Source: Christensenella sp. UBA7102
Lineage (GTDB): Bacteria; Bacillota; Clostridia; Christensenellales; UBA1750
NCBI GenBank assembly: GCA_002492415.1
Contig: DKYK01000028.1
Span: 1-37,788 of the forward strand
Length of the DNA: 37,788 nucleotides
Direction: 5' to 3'
The translations under genes and the position numbers were made by a program. Shown piece after piece: positions 30,652 to 37,788 of this stretch; position 1 is the stretch's first letter; every line of letters begins with the position of its first letter. The notes under the pieces are model-generated. The model ran no database searches and was not told where the DNA came from. It was given only the letters and a program-made list of their open reading frames with translations.

Positions 30652-32428
30652 GCACATCATCCTTCCAAATCGTCTTGGGCCTTGGCAGCACAAGATGCAC
30701 CTCTGTTCCGCGGTTCTGCTCGGAATGCAGGGAGAATACATAGTGGCCCTCGCAATACATATTGAGTCTTTCCCTTATGTTCCGAATGGCATAGCCTCTC
30801 CTGCGCTCCTTTAACCGGCCACACACCACTTCCTGCCGGTGTTCCTCGCTCATTCCCACGCCATCGTCCCGAATGCAGACCTCCAATTCGTCGTCCACGA
30901 CCCTGGCCTGCAGCCAGATTGTTCCATCATCCAGCTTCGGTCCAATGCCATGCTCCAGCGCATTCTCCACCAGGGGCTGCAATATGTTCTTGATGATGGG
31001 AAAATCCATCGCTTCTTCGGTCACGTCGATCTCGACCCTGCACTTATTCTCAAAGCGGAACTTCTGCACCTTCAGATAGGCGTTGACGATCTCCATTTCG
31101 TCCCGAAATGGCAAAATCGAACGCCCATCCGACAGCACCGCCCGATACAAGTGCGCCAGTGCCTCCGTCAATTCCACGATCTCCGGGGACTGCTTTGCCC
31201 GCGCCATCCACGTAATGGTCGCCAGACTATTATACAGAAAATGCGGATTGATATTTGTGGCAAGCGCCCGCAGCTCTGCCTCGCGCTCCATCTGGCCGGC
31301 AAAGTACACCTGATCGACGAGGTCCTGCAGCTTTTCAGACATAAAGTTGAAATCCCGCGCCAGCGCGCCCAGTTCGTCCATGGACTGGCTGGGCACACGC
31401 GCGGAGAAATTCCCACCGCGTATTTGCGTCATGGCCTGCATCATAGGCGCAATGGGCCGCAGCTGCCGCTGGGCAAAGACCGAAAACAGCCAGCAGCACA
31501 GCACCAACAGCAGCGCGGAGAGCCCGACGACCATCAGCGCGCTGCTGTAGAGCGTGCTGTACAGCGACCGCAGCGGGACGCGCGTGACGAGCGAGACGTC
31601 CAGCGCTGGCAGGGGCAGCGCGATCTGCAGGGCGCCATTTTGAATCTGTTCGTCCTGCTGACCCGGATGGTAATCCTCCACCTGAATATCGTCGGCCCCG
31701 CCTTCCACCGTGCTGTACAGAATCTGTCCGTCCCGGTTTACGATGCAGCTGTATCCGCCCTTGAGCAGGTTTTGCTCGTACATCGCCCGTAGCATGTCCT
31801 TCTGGTCCGTCACGATTTCGATCACCGCACACTGCCGCCCGCCGGGGGACATAACCATCCGTTGAAAGCTGAAGGCTTTACTGGGCGTGGTTTCCGGTCG
31901 GACCACGTTCTGCAGCCCCTCCCGCGCAAAGATCCATTTCTGGGCCGTATTCGGCCTGTCTAACTGCATACTGTCAAAGACTTCCGGCGCCTTCTCCTTC
32001 TGCACCGATACAAAGCTGTCCGCCATCTCACAAATCACAATTTGGTCATTGTAGAGATAGATGGCGTTCACATCCTGATTGAATTTTAGCATGTGGCCGA
32101 CTGACCCGCCCGTGAGCAGCTGATAGTCGACCACACGCTTGCTTTCATCTGTGTAGGTTGAGCCGAACGCGGCCCGAATGTCGGAATCCAGCGCCAAAAT
32201 CTCCGCCATTCTTTCCACATTTGCAGCCCTTCCCTCAATGGAAAGTGCGATACTCTCCTGGCTGCTGCGCAGAATCGCAAGTGCATTCTCCCTTGAGGAC
32301 TTGATCGTCACCGCAAAAAAATAGGTGTCCAACAGCACAACAGGGAGGATAATGACGACGATATTGATGATAAGGAGCTTAGTCTTCAGTCCCAGCTCTC
32401 GCCACCGTCCAACCTCCCCATTCTTCAT
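30623..32428 (-). CDS. Membrane sensor histidine kinase (YesM-like)
   Basis: The 601-residue kinase has a membrane segment at about 17-41, a large outside sensor part at about 42-296 (a dCache-like domain by size and strand pattern), a second membrane segment at about 297-318, a HAMP domain at about 319-372, the His-kinase domain of PF06580 with His396 in NINPHFLYNSLATI, and an ATPase domain with LVENALEHGIG and IRDDGVGMSEEHR. YesM kinases usually sense sugars or cell-wall stress and pair with YesN regulators. The start at 32428 follows GGGAGA; the frame is open upstream but overlaps the GH31 gene. It begins 19 bases after that gene's stop, so the three genes at 29287-34448 form one transcription unit. 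Confidence 0.93.
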   Translation of the reverse strand: MKNGEVGRWRELGLKTKLLIINIVVIILPVVLLDTYFFAVTIKSSRENALAILRSSQESIALSIEGRAANVERMAEILALDSDIRAAFGSTYTDESKRVVDYQLLTGGSVGHMLKFNQDVNAIYLYNDQIVICEMADSFVSVQKEKAPEVFDSMQLDRPNTAQKWIFAREGLQNVVRPETTPSKAFSFQRMVMSPGGRQCAVIEIVTDQKDMLRAMYEQNLLKGGYSCIVNRDGQILYSTVEGGADDIQVEDYHPGQQDEQIQNGALQIALPLPALDVSLVTRVPLRSLYSTLYSSALMVVGLSALLLVLCCWLFSVFAQRQLRPIAPMMQAMTQIRGGNFSARVPSQSMDELGALARDFNFMSEKLQDLVDQVYFAGQMEREAELRALATNINPHFLYNSLATITWMARAKQSPEIVELTEALAHLYRAVLSDGRSILPFRDEMEIVNAYLKVQKFRFENKCRVEIDVTEEAMDFPIIKNILQPLVENALEHGIGPKLDDGTIWLQARVVDDELEVCIRDDGVGMSEEHRQEVVCGRLKERRRGYAIRNIRERLNMYCEGHYVFSLHSEQNRGTEVHLVLPRPKTIWKDDVHDPAGDRRG

Positions 32429-32447
32429 CTTTCCGCATCTCCCTTTC

Positions 32448-34448
32448 TTAAAGCGCACCAATCCACTCTGCGTGTCTGCCATCGCGCAGGAACACGGGCA
32501 GACGCTCCAGGGGGGCGTCGCACAGTATGTGCTGCCCGCCTTCAAAGCTCTCTCCGGTGTGCAGATCGCTCCAGCGCGCGCCCGCGGGCAGGTAGACGCT
32601 GCGCTGCCGCGCGCCCGCCTCCAGCATCGGCGCCACCAGCACATCCGCGCCGAAGAGGTACTGGTCGCGCAGCTCCCAGCAGACTGCCTCGTCCGGGAAT
32701 TCAAAGAACATGGGACGCATCACGGGCGCGCCGCTCGCCGACGCCTCCTCCATCAGCTGGCGGACGTAGTCGCGCATGCGCTCGCGCAACGCAATGCACC
32801 GCAGGAAGATGCGCTCGTTGTCCGCGCCGTAGGACCAGATCTCGTTGTCCGCGCCGCTGAACTGCCGCGGCGAGCCGTCTGCCCGCGTGACGGTCTGCTT
32901 GGGCAAACGATTGCCGTGCAACCGCATCACTGGGCAGAAGGTGCCCCACTGGAACCAGCGCACCAGCAGCTCACGGAACGCAGGGTCGTGGATGTCGCCG
33001 CCCGCAAAACCGCCGATGTCCGTCGTCCACCATGGGATGCCCGCCAGCCCCATGTTCAGTCCCGCGCACACCTGCCGCCGCAGCGCCTCAAACGTAGAGT
33101 GCACGTCGCCCGACCAGACCAGCGCGCCGTAGCGCGCGCTGCCCGCCCAGGCGCAGCGCAGCAGGTTCACAGCCTCGCGCTGGCCCTCGCCTTTCTGCCC
33201 TTCGTAGAAGGCCCGGGCGTACAGCTGCGGATAGAGGTTGCCCACCTGCAGCATGGGACCCAGGTTGCAGCGGTAATTGTCAAAGTCATAGGCGCCAAAC
33301 TCCGGCTCCGCCTCGTCCAGCCAGAAGGTCTCGACGCCGTGACGGTAGTAGTTCTCCCGAATCTTCCGCCACAGCCACGCCCGTGCTTCCGGGTTGGTGA
33401 AGTCGAAGAACATCACGTTCTCCTCGCCCTTGATGTATTGCACATCCATGCCGCGGTCGCTGCGCACCAGGTACCCCTGCGCATTGAGCTCCTCAAAGTT
33501 CTCGCTCTGGTATGCCACCTGCGGCCAGATGGACACCATCAGCTTCATGCCGTAGCCGCGCAGCTCCTCCACCATCGCCGGCACGTCCGGCCAGAACTCC
33601 TCATCAAAGCGATAATCGCCCATGTAGGGCCAGTGGAAGTAGTCGATCACGATCACGTCCACCTTAACGCCCCGCTTGTGGTACTCCCGCGCGACCTGCA
33701 GCAGCTGCTCTTGGTTCCAATAGCGCAGCTTGCAGTGCCAAAATCCCAGACCATACTCGGGCATACGCGGCGCGTGGCCCACCGCGTCGGCATACTGCGC
33801 CTCAATCTGCGCCGGCGTATCCCCTGCACAGATCCAGTAGTCCAGTTCCTGCGTATCCTCCGCCACCCACTGCGTCAGGTTCGTGCCGAAGCTCACTCTG
33901 CCGATGGCGGGGTTGTGCCACAAAAAGCCGTAGCCCCGACTGGAGAGCAGAAAGGGCACGCTGGCCTGCGAATTGCGCTGCGCCAGTTCCAGCACCGCGC
34001 CCTTCAGATCCAGCAGTTCCTGTTGGTACTGCCCCATGCCGTACAGCCGCTCCCCCTGCTGCGCCTCAAACTCCACCGTCAGCTTCACAGCCCCGCCCGG
34101 TATGGGCTTGTAGACACGCGGACGCAGCTTGAGCGCGCCCGTGCCTCCGCGCTCTGCCAGCAGCAGCTCGCCCCGACTGTTATAGAAGGCCAGCGTGATG
34201 CGTTCGGGATCCTGCGCATGGCGCACCACCGCGCGGATGTCTCCTACCGTGATGCTTGCCTCTTCCGCGCCGATCTCCACCTGTGCCGCCGTGCGCTCCT
34301 GCGGCAGCAGCGCCCAGTCCCGCAGCGCAGGCGGCTCCATCCATCGCCCACACACGCGCAGCGCGTTGCGTCCCCACGGCATCAGCCACAGATTCTCGCC
34401 CTGATAGCGCACCTTCAGCACGCCGTTCTCTTCCCGGAAAATCTCCAT
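32448..34448 (-). CDS. Glycoside hydrolase family 31 (alpha-xylosidase/alpha-glucosidase type), copy B
   Basis: The 666-residue protein has the same layout as copy A at 23244: N-terminal beta-sandwich, TIM barrel and C-terminal beta domain. The nucleophile is Asp378 in TFWLDEAEPE and the acid/base is Asp448 in LVWSGDVHST. There is no signal peptide. By eye the two share clear identity across the barrel but differ in the active-site loops after the nucleophile (ETAANDMENVRYHIG against EFGAYDFDNYRCNLG), so they may prefer different linkages or sugars. The start ATG at 34448 has GGGGTGGA upstream. It is the first gene of the locus, followed by the kinase 19 bases later. The upstream region (34449-34579) contains a GTTTGT/ACAAAC palindrome and no clear promoter. 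Confidence 0.92.
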   Translation of the reverse strand: MEIFREENGVLKVRYQGENLWLMPWGRNALRVCGRWMEPPALRDWALLPQERTAAQVEIGAEEASITVGDIRAVVRHAQDPERITLAFYNSRGELLLAERGGTGALKLRPRVYKPIPGGAVKLTVEFEAQQGERLYGMGQYQQELLDLKGAVLELAQRNSQASVPFLLSSRGYGFLWHNPAIGRVSFGTNLTQWVAEDTQELDYWICAGDTPAQIEAQYADAVGHAPRMPEYGLGFWHCKLRYWNQEQLLQVAREYHKRGVKVDVIVIDYFHWPYMGDYRFDEEFWPDVPAMVEELRGYGMKLMVSIWPQVAYQSENFEELNAQGYLVRSDRGMDVQYIKGEENVMFFDFTNPEARAWLWRKIRENYYRHGVETFWLDEAEPEFGAYDFDNYRCNLGPMLQVGNLYPQLYARAFYEGQKGEGQREAVNLLRCAWAGSARYGALVWSGDVHSTFEALRRQVCAGLNMGLAGIPWWTTDIGGFAGGDIHDPAFRELLVRWFQWGTFCPVMRLHGNRLPKQTVTRADGSPRQFSGADNEIWSYGADNERIFLRCIALRERMRDYVRQLMEEASASGAPVMRPMFFEFPDEAVCWELRDQYLFGADVLVAPMLEAGARQRSVYLPAGARWSDLHTGESFEGGQHILCDAPLERLPVFLRDGRHAEWIGAL

Positions 34449-34540
34449 TGTTCCACCCCTGTTCTGTTTGTTGCGGTCACACGACTTACTTGAAATATTC
34501 GCGCTGCTCCGCCGCGAATCCTCTTTTCCACCCGATCTCG

Positions 34541-34554
34541 GTTTGTTGACAAAC
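34541..34554. promoter_or_regulatory. Palindrome GTTTGT-TG-ACAAAC upstream of the copy B GH31 gene
   Basis: Six-base perfect arms around a two-base centre lie 93 bases before the start of the copy B GH31 gene. An operator for a sugar repressor would look like this, but no sigma-type promoter at good spacing can be named here, so the role is uncertain. Confidence 0.3.
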
Positions 34555-34579
34555 TACAGTTCTTTATCACTTTTCAACA

Positions 34580-34610
34580 CAAAAAGGCGTCTGCATTCCC
34601 AGCAAACGCC
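34580..34610 (-). terminator. Terminator of the rbfA-nrnA-truB-ribF operon
   Basis: In minus-strand RNA GGCGTTTGC (34610-34602) pairs with GCAGACGCC (34594-34586) over 9 bp with one G-U and a 7-base loop, followed by UUUUUGUG from the A-run at 34581-34585. It lies 48 bases after the ribF stop and separates the operon from the glycan locus. Confidence 0.8.
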
Positions 34611-34658
34611 CCGGGCTGTCGAACAAGCCGATAGTCTCGCAAAAATACATAAAAACAC

Positions 34659-35561
34659 TCACAGACGCTTCGCCTTCTCCACATCCCGCGCGATCTGCGC
34701 GGAAAGTTCGTCAATGGAGGCAAATTTCCTCTCATCGCGAATGTGCGCCACAAAACTTATGCGTGCGCCCTCTCCATAGAGATCTCCGTCAAAATCCAGC
34801 AGATAGGCCTCCAGCGTGGGGTTTTCGCTGCCCACCGTGGGCTTGATCCCCAGATTGAACATCGCGCGGTACTGTTTGCTCCCAATCTGTGCGTATCCGA
34901 AGTATACCCCAAACTTGGGCAGCAGTTTGCCTTGCGGAATATCCACATTGATGGTGGGGAAGCCCATCCGATGGCCGATCCTGCGTCCATGCACAATGGG
35001 ACCGCCGATGGAATAGGCGCGCCCCAGCAGCACCGCGGCGCGCCGCACATCCCCTGCCTGCAGCAGCGCACGGATCGCAGTGGAGGACACGTCCATACCC
35101 GCCACGCGCACCTTGGGCACCACGTGCAGCACATAGCCCAGGTCGCGCGACCACTCGTCCAGCAGCGCAATATTGCCCGCACCGTACGCGCCGAACGTAT
35201 GGTTTTCACCCACCACAATGTGTCGTGCATGCAGTTTCTCCGTCAACATGCGCACGTAGTCCCTCGGTTCCTGCGCCGCAAATTCCCGCGTAAAGCGCAG
35301 CATGCGCATCTCGTTCAGCCCACAATGCGCGGCCAGCAGCGCCCGCTCCCCGGGCAGCGTCAGCAGCGGCGGCGCACCCGTCCCCACCACCGAGAGCGGA
35401 TGGTTCTGAAACGTCACCGCGCAGGAGGTCATGCCCTCGCATATCGCAATGGTCTGCGCCACCTCCAGCACCGCCTGGTGCCCCAGGTGCACGCCGTCAA
35501 ACGTGCCCAGCGCTACCACGCGCTCCGCATCGCCGCCTGCATCATTCGTATAGCATCTCAT
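34659..35561 (-). CDS. ribF: Bifunctional riboflavin kinase/FAD synthetase
   Basis: RibF turns riboflavin into FMN and then FAD in the cytoplasm. The 300-residue protein has the N-terminal nucleotidyltransferase domain with VVALGTFDGVHLGHQAVLEV at 15-34 and the C-terminal flavokinase domain with GRRIGHRMGFPTINVDIPQG near 185-212, then FDGDLYGEGARISFVAHIRDE. The length is normal. It lies 30 bases after truB in the usual order rbfA-truB-ribF. A terminator follows. The gene after it in most Bacillota is rpsO; here the glycan locus is in between. Confidence 0.97.
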   Translation of the reverse strand: MRCYTNDAGGDAERVVALGTFDGVHLGHQAVLEVAQTIAICEGMTSCAVTFQNHPLSVVGTGAPPLLTLPGERALLAAHCGLNEMRMLRFTREFAAQEPRDYVRMLTEKLHARHIVVGENHTFGAYGAGNIALLDEWSRDLGYVLHVVPKVRVAGMDVSSTAIRALLQAGDVRRAAVLLGRAYSIGGPIVHGRRIGHRMGFPTINVDIPQGKLLPKFGVYFGYAQIGSKQYRAMFNLGIKPTVGSENPTLEAYLLDFDGDLYGEGARISFVAHIRDERKFASIDELSAQIARDVEKAKRL

Positions 35562-35591
35562 GGTTCATCCATCCCCTTTTCCGCCGCGCAT

Positions 35592-36461
35592 TCATCTGAG
35601 CAGCATACATTTGAAGCGGATTGCGCCCTCCTGCACAACGCCCATGCCGGCAAAGCGCTCGCCCAGATATACGCGCAACGGCCTTCCCTCGTCGAATTTC
35701 TGTTTCCAGCCCTCCATGCGGATGGCGTTGCCGTTGTGCACCGCGCGCTCCAGCTTTTCACTGACCGCCACGCGCGGAATGTGCCCCAGCGGCGCGTCGC
35801 AGGGCAGCAGCCGCGCGCTGCCCGCGAGGAACTCCCCGGGCGTCACCGCATCGTCTATCGCAAACACCCCCGACTGCGTGCGCAGCAGGAAACTCATGTG
35901 CGCGCAGGTGCCCAGCGCCAAACCGATGTCATGGCACAGCGTGCGAATGTAAGTACCCCGCCCGCAGTGCACGTCGATGAGGAATCGATTCTCCCCCGTC
36001 TGCGCGATATAGTCGATGGAATCGATGTGCACCGTGCGCGCGGGAACCGCCACATCTTCGCCCGCCCGCGCCGCCTGGTACAGCTTGCGCCCCTCCACCT
36101 TGATGGCGGAATAGATCGAGGGCACCTGCTTGATCTCCCCCACGAACTGCGGCAATACCGCCAGAAACTGCGTCTCCGTCGCGCCCGGGCCTCGCTGTGT
36201 CACCGCGCCCGTCGCATCCTGCGTATCCGTCGCCGTGCCCACGCACACCTCTGCGCGATAGGTCTTTTCTTTATCGCTCACATAGTCAAACAACCGGGTG
36301 GCCGTGCCAATGCCGATGGGCAGCACGCCCGCCGCCTCGGGGTCCAGCGTGCCCATGTGCCCCACCTTGACGCCCTTGGGCAGCGTCCTGCGCACCATCA
36401 CCACCGCGTCGGAAGACGTCATGCCCGGAGGTTTAAGCAAATTCAAAAATCCGTCCGTCAT
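35592..36461 (-). CDS. truB: tRNA pseudouridine(55) synthase
   Basis: TruB makes the pseudouridine at position 55 in the T-loop of nearly all tRNAs. The 289-residue protein begins MTDGFLNLLKPPGMTSSDAV and has the catalytic Asp40 in GHMGTLDPEAAGVLPIGIG. KTYRAEVCVGTATDTQDATG and RGTYIRTLCHDIGLALGTCA are further family hallmarks, and a short PUA-like C-terminal end follows. The start at 36461 overlaps the nrnA stop by four bases (ATGA), which couples translation. Confidence 0.97.
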   Translation of the reverse strand: MTDGFLNLLKPPGMTSSDAVVMVRRTLPKGVKVGHMGTLDPEAAGVLPIGIGTATRLFDYVSDKEKTYRAEVCVGTATDTQDATGAVTQRGPGATETQFLAVLPQFVGEIKQVPSIYSAIKVEGRKLYQAARAGEDVAVPARTVHIDSIDYIAQTGENRFLIDVHCGRGTYIRTLCHDIGLALGTCAHMSFLLRTQSGVFAIDDAVTPGEFLAGSARLLPCDAPLGHIPRVAVSEKLERAVHNGNAIRMEGWKQKFDEGRPLRVYLGERFAGMGVVQEGAIRFKCMLLR

Positions 36462-37408
36462 TTCACCGCATCCGCGAGCGCCGCCGCAATGACTGCGCCC
36501 GTCTCCTCTATCGTCTTACCCTCAAAGTTGCAGCCCGCAGCGCGCACATGCCCGCCGCCGCCAAAACGCACCGCGACCTGCGCCACATCATAAGGCGCGC
36601 GGGCGCGCAGCGAGCATTTTATGAAGCCATCGCGCTCGCTCAGCAGCGCCACCGCCTGCACGCTTTCGATCTCCAGCGCAAAGTTGACGATGCCCTCGCC
36701 ATCCTCCTGCGTGGCGGCGCACTCCACCGCATCGCGCTGCGTCAGCTTGAGCAGCGCCACGCGGCCGTCCGGGGACAGCTGCAGCCCGTTCAGCACGCGC
36801 CCCAGCAGGCGGATGTGCCCCTGTGTGCTGGTGCGGTACAGCTTTTCCGTGATGACGCTGGGCTGCGCGCCGTTTTCCACGCACACCGCCGCCGCGCGGA
36901 AGGTACCGCCGCTGACGTTGTCAAAGCTGAAATTGCCCGAGTCCGTGCTCATGCCCGCCCACAGGCACATCGCCGCGTCGGCCGACATGCGCCAACCGTA
37001 CCGCCCGCACAGCTCCGTGATGATCTGCGCGGTCGCCGCCGCCTGCGGACGAATGACATGCACCGGCGCAAAGGGTACGGTGGTGGGGTGATGATCGATC
37101 ATTGCGGTGCGCCTCGCGTTGTTAAACACCTTTTCCGCCTCTCCCATGCGCTGCGGATCGGATACATCCACCGCGACGCACAGATCATACACCGCTTCAT
37201 CGGGCAAACGCACATCGCGCATCCCCGACAGGAACAGGAACCGCCCCGGCACCCCGTCCTGCGCATAGACCACAGCCCGCTTTCCCATGCCCTCCAACAG
37301 CAGGCGCAGCGCCACAGCCGATCCAAGCGTATCCATATCCGGCGAGACATGGCACACCAGCGCCACGCTGTCCGCCGCCTCCAATTCCCGTTTCAGTTCC
37401 GCGATCAT
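36458..37408 (-). CDS. nrnA: DHH-family nanoRNase/pAp phosphatase (NrnA-like)
   Basis: NrnA degrades RNA pieces of two to five nucleotides and dephosphorylates 3'-phosphoadenosine 5'-phosphate, using manganese. The 316-residue protein has CHVSPDMDTLGSA at 19-31, the DHH motif in MIDHHPTT at 103-110, and the C-terminal DHHA1 motif FGGGGHVRAAGC near 285-296. It belongs to the truB-adjacent copy usual in Clostridia. It overlaps rbfA by four bases and truB by four bases, so all are translated as one coupled unit. Confidence 0.95.
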   Translation of the reverse strand: MIAELKRELEAADSVALVCHVSPDMDTLGSAVALRLLLEGMGKRAVVYAQDGVPGRFLFLSGMRDVRLPDEAVYDLCVAVDVSDPQRMGEAEKVFNNARRTAMIDHHPTTVPFAPVHVIRPQAAATAQIITELCGRYGWRMSADAAMCLWAGMSTDSGNFSFDNVSGGTFRAAAVCVENGAQPSVITEKLYRTSTQGHIRLLGRVLNGLQLSPDGRVALLKLTQRDAVECAATQEDGEGIVNFALEIESVQAVALLSERDGFIKCSLRARAPYDVAQVAVRFGGGGHVRAAGCNFEGKTIEETGAVIAAALADAVK

Positions 37409-37776
37409 TCTTTTTCTTCCCTGTCTTCCGTCGAAATGCTGCGCAGCAGCTGGTTGATATGCACACTGTACTCGATGGAGTCGTCCATTTCAAAGGCCAG
37501 CTCGGGAATTGCGCGCAGAATGACCTCCTGCCCCAGCTGATGGCGAATGAAGCCCGAGGCGCTGCGCAGCGCCTTGAGCAGATCCTTCTTCTCCTGCTCC
37601 GAGCCCGTCATCGCGCTGATGCTCACCTTGCAGTGCTTCAGATCCCGCGCCAGCTCCACCTTCGTAATGGAGAATACCTCGGGGATGCGGGGGTCCTTGA
37701 CTTGGTTGCGCAATATGTTGTCCAGCCCGCGGCGAATTTCCTCCGCCTGGCGGTCCACTCTGTCAAATCCTGCCAT
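37405..37776 (-). CDS. rbfA: Ribosome-binding factor A
   Basis: RbfA binds the immature 30S subunit and helps 16S rRNA maturation, mainly in the cold. The 123-residue protein has a KH-like fold with MAGFDRVDRQAEEIRRGLDN at the start, DPRIPEVFSITKVELARDLK in the core and LPELAFEMDDSIEY-like text near the end (reads IPELAFEMDDSIEY). The charged tail ends EDREEKE. It has AAGGAGAG six bases before the ATG. infB would be expected upstream beyond the window. Confidence 0.97.
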   Translation of the reverse strand: MAGFDRVDRQAEEIRRGLDNILRNQVKDPRIPEVFSITKVELARDLKHCKVSISAMTGSEQEKKDLLKALRSASGFIRHQLGQEVILRAIPELAFEMDDSIEYSVHINQLLRSISTEDREEKE

Positions 37777-37788
37777 AGTTCTCTCCTT

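Noticed and set aside
32325..34493. A plus-strand open frame of over 700 codons antisense to the copy B GH31 gene
   Set aside because: It mirrors the GH31 codon pattern and shows no domain; it is a shadow. The same holds for long plus-strand frames opposite recA (505-2268), pnp (19881-21380) and the solute-binding protein gene (25653-27137).
34449..34658. Catabolite-repression (cre) site or clear promoter before copy B GH31
   Set aside because: No sequence close to the cre consensus was found. TTGAAA at about 34573-34578 (minus) has no -10 at acceptable spacing.
35562..35591. FMN riboswitch before ribF
   Set aside because: The gap to truB is only 30 bases and ribF lies inside an operon; there is no room for the conserved RFN fold.
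1..37788. CRISPR arrays, tRNA or rRNA genes, insertion sequences, phage attachment sites
   Set aside because: No spaced identical repeats, no tRNA-like cloverleaf or CCA ends, no transposase or integrase frames and no flanking duplications were seen at the edges of the accessory blocks.

Overview
The window is a GC-rich stretch of a low-GC-type (Bacillota) lineage, most likely a gut Clostridia bacterium. This is inferred from gene order and protein families; no rRNA or species marker is present. Nearly everything is read from the minus strand, and the backbone keeps an order familiar from Bacillus and Clostridia: rbfA, nrnA, truB, ribF, rpsO, pnp, an M16 peptidase and a TepA-type ClpP protease. 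Further on come ftsK/spoIIIE, rimO, pgsA, cinA and recA. These are translation, RNA-decay, chromosome-segregation, lipid and recombination genes, often overlapping by 4 bases.

Region 1 to 8940 (minus) is one long transcription unit from a near-consensus promoter at 8912-8940: site-2 protease homologue, scpA, scpB, ftsK, rimO, pgsA, cinA C-terminal protein, recA, and a partial L-2-amino-thiazoline-4-carboxylate hydrolase family gene that leaves the window. Region 9032 to 12509 (plus) is an accessory block pointing the other way. It holds three XRE regulators (two with membrane segments, one with an 18-unit five-residue repeat), a lipoprotein, a decayed Nudix gene and a small DUF-like protein. 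It ends at a bidirectional terminator.

Region 12580 to 18787 (mostly minus) holds a 45-residue leucine-rich small protein behind a hairpin that hides its ribosome site, an orphan MacB/LolD-type ATPase, a PfkB sugar kinase, a possible 26-residue ORF, dusB with a membrane-anchored unknown, tepA, a plus-strand conserved gene broken by two frameshifts, and the M16 peptidase. pnp and rpsO follow.

Region 21739 to 34610 (minus) is a glycan-utilisation locus sitting exactly between rpsO and ribF, which are usually adjacent. It holds a GH31 glycosidase, a YesM/YesN-type two-component system, an 18-bp perfect terminator hairpin, two CUT1 permeases, a lipoprotein solute-binding protein, a second GH31 and a sulfatase. 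The simplest reading is that the sensor detects an oligosaccharide, the response regulator turns on the importer from the 29057-29249 region, and cytoplasmic GH31 enzymes (no signal peptides seen) cleave the imported sugar while the sulfatase removes sulfate. The sugar itself cannot be read from sequence. The window closes with ribF, truB, nrnA and rbfA.
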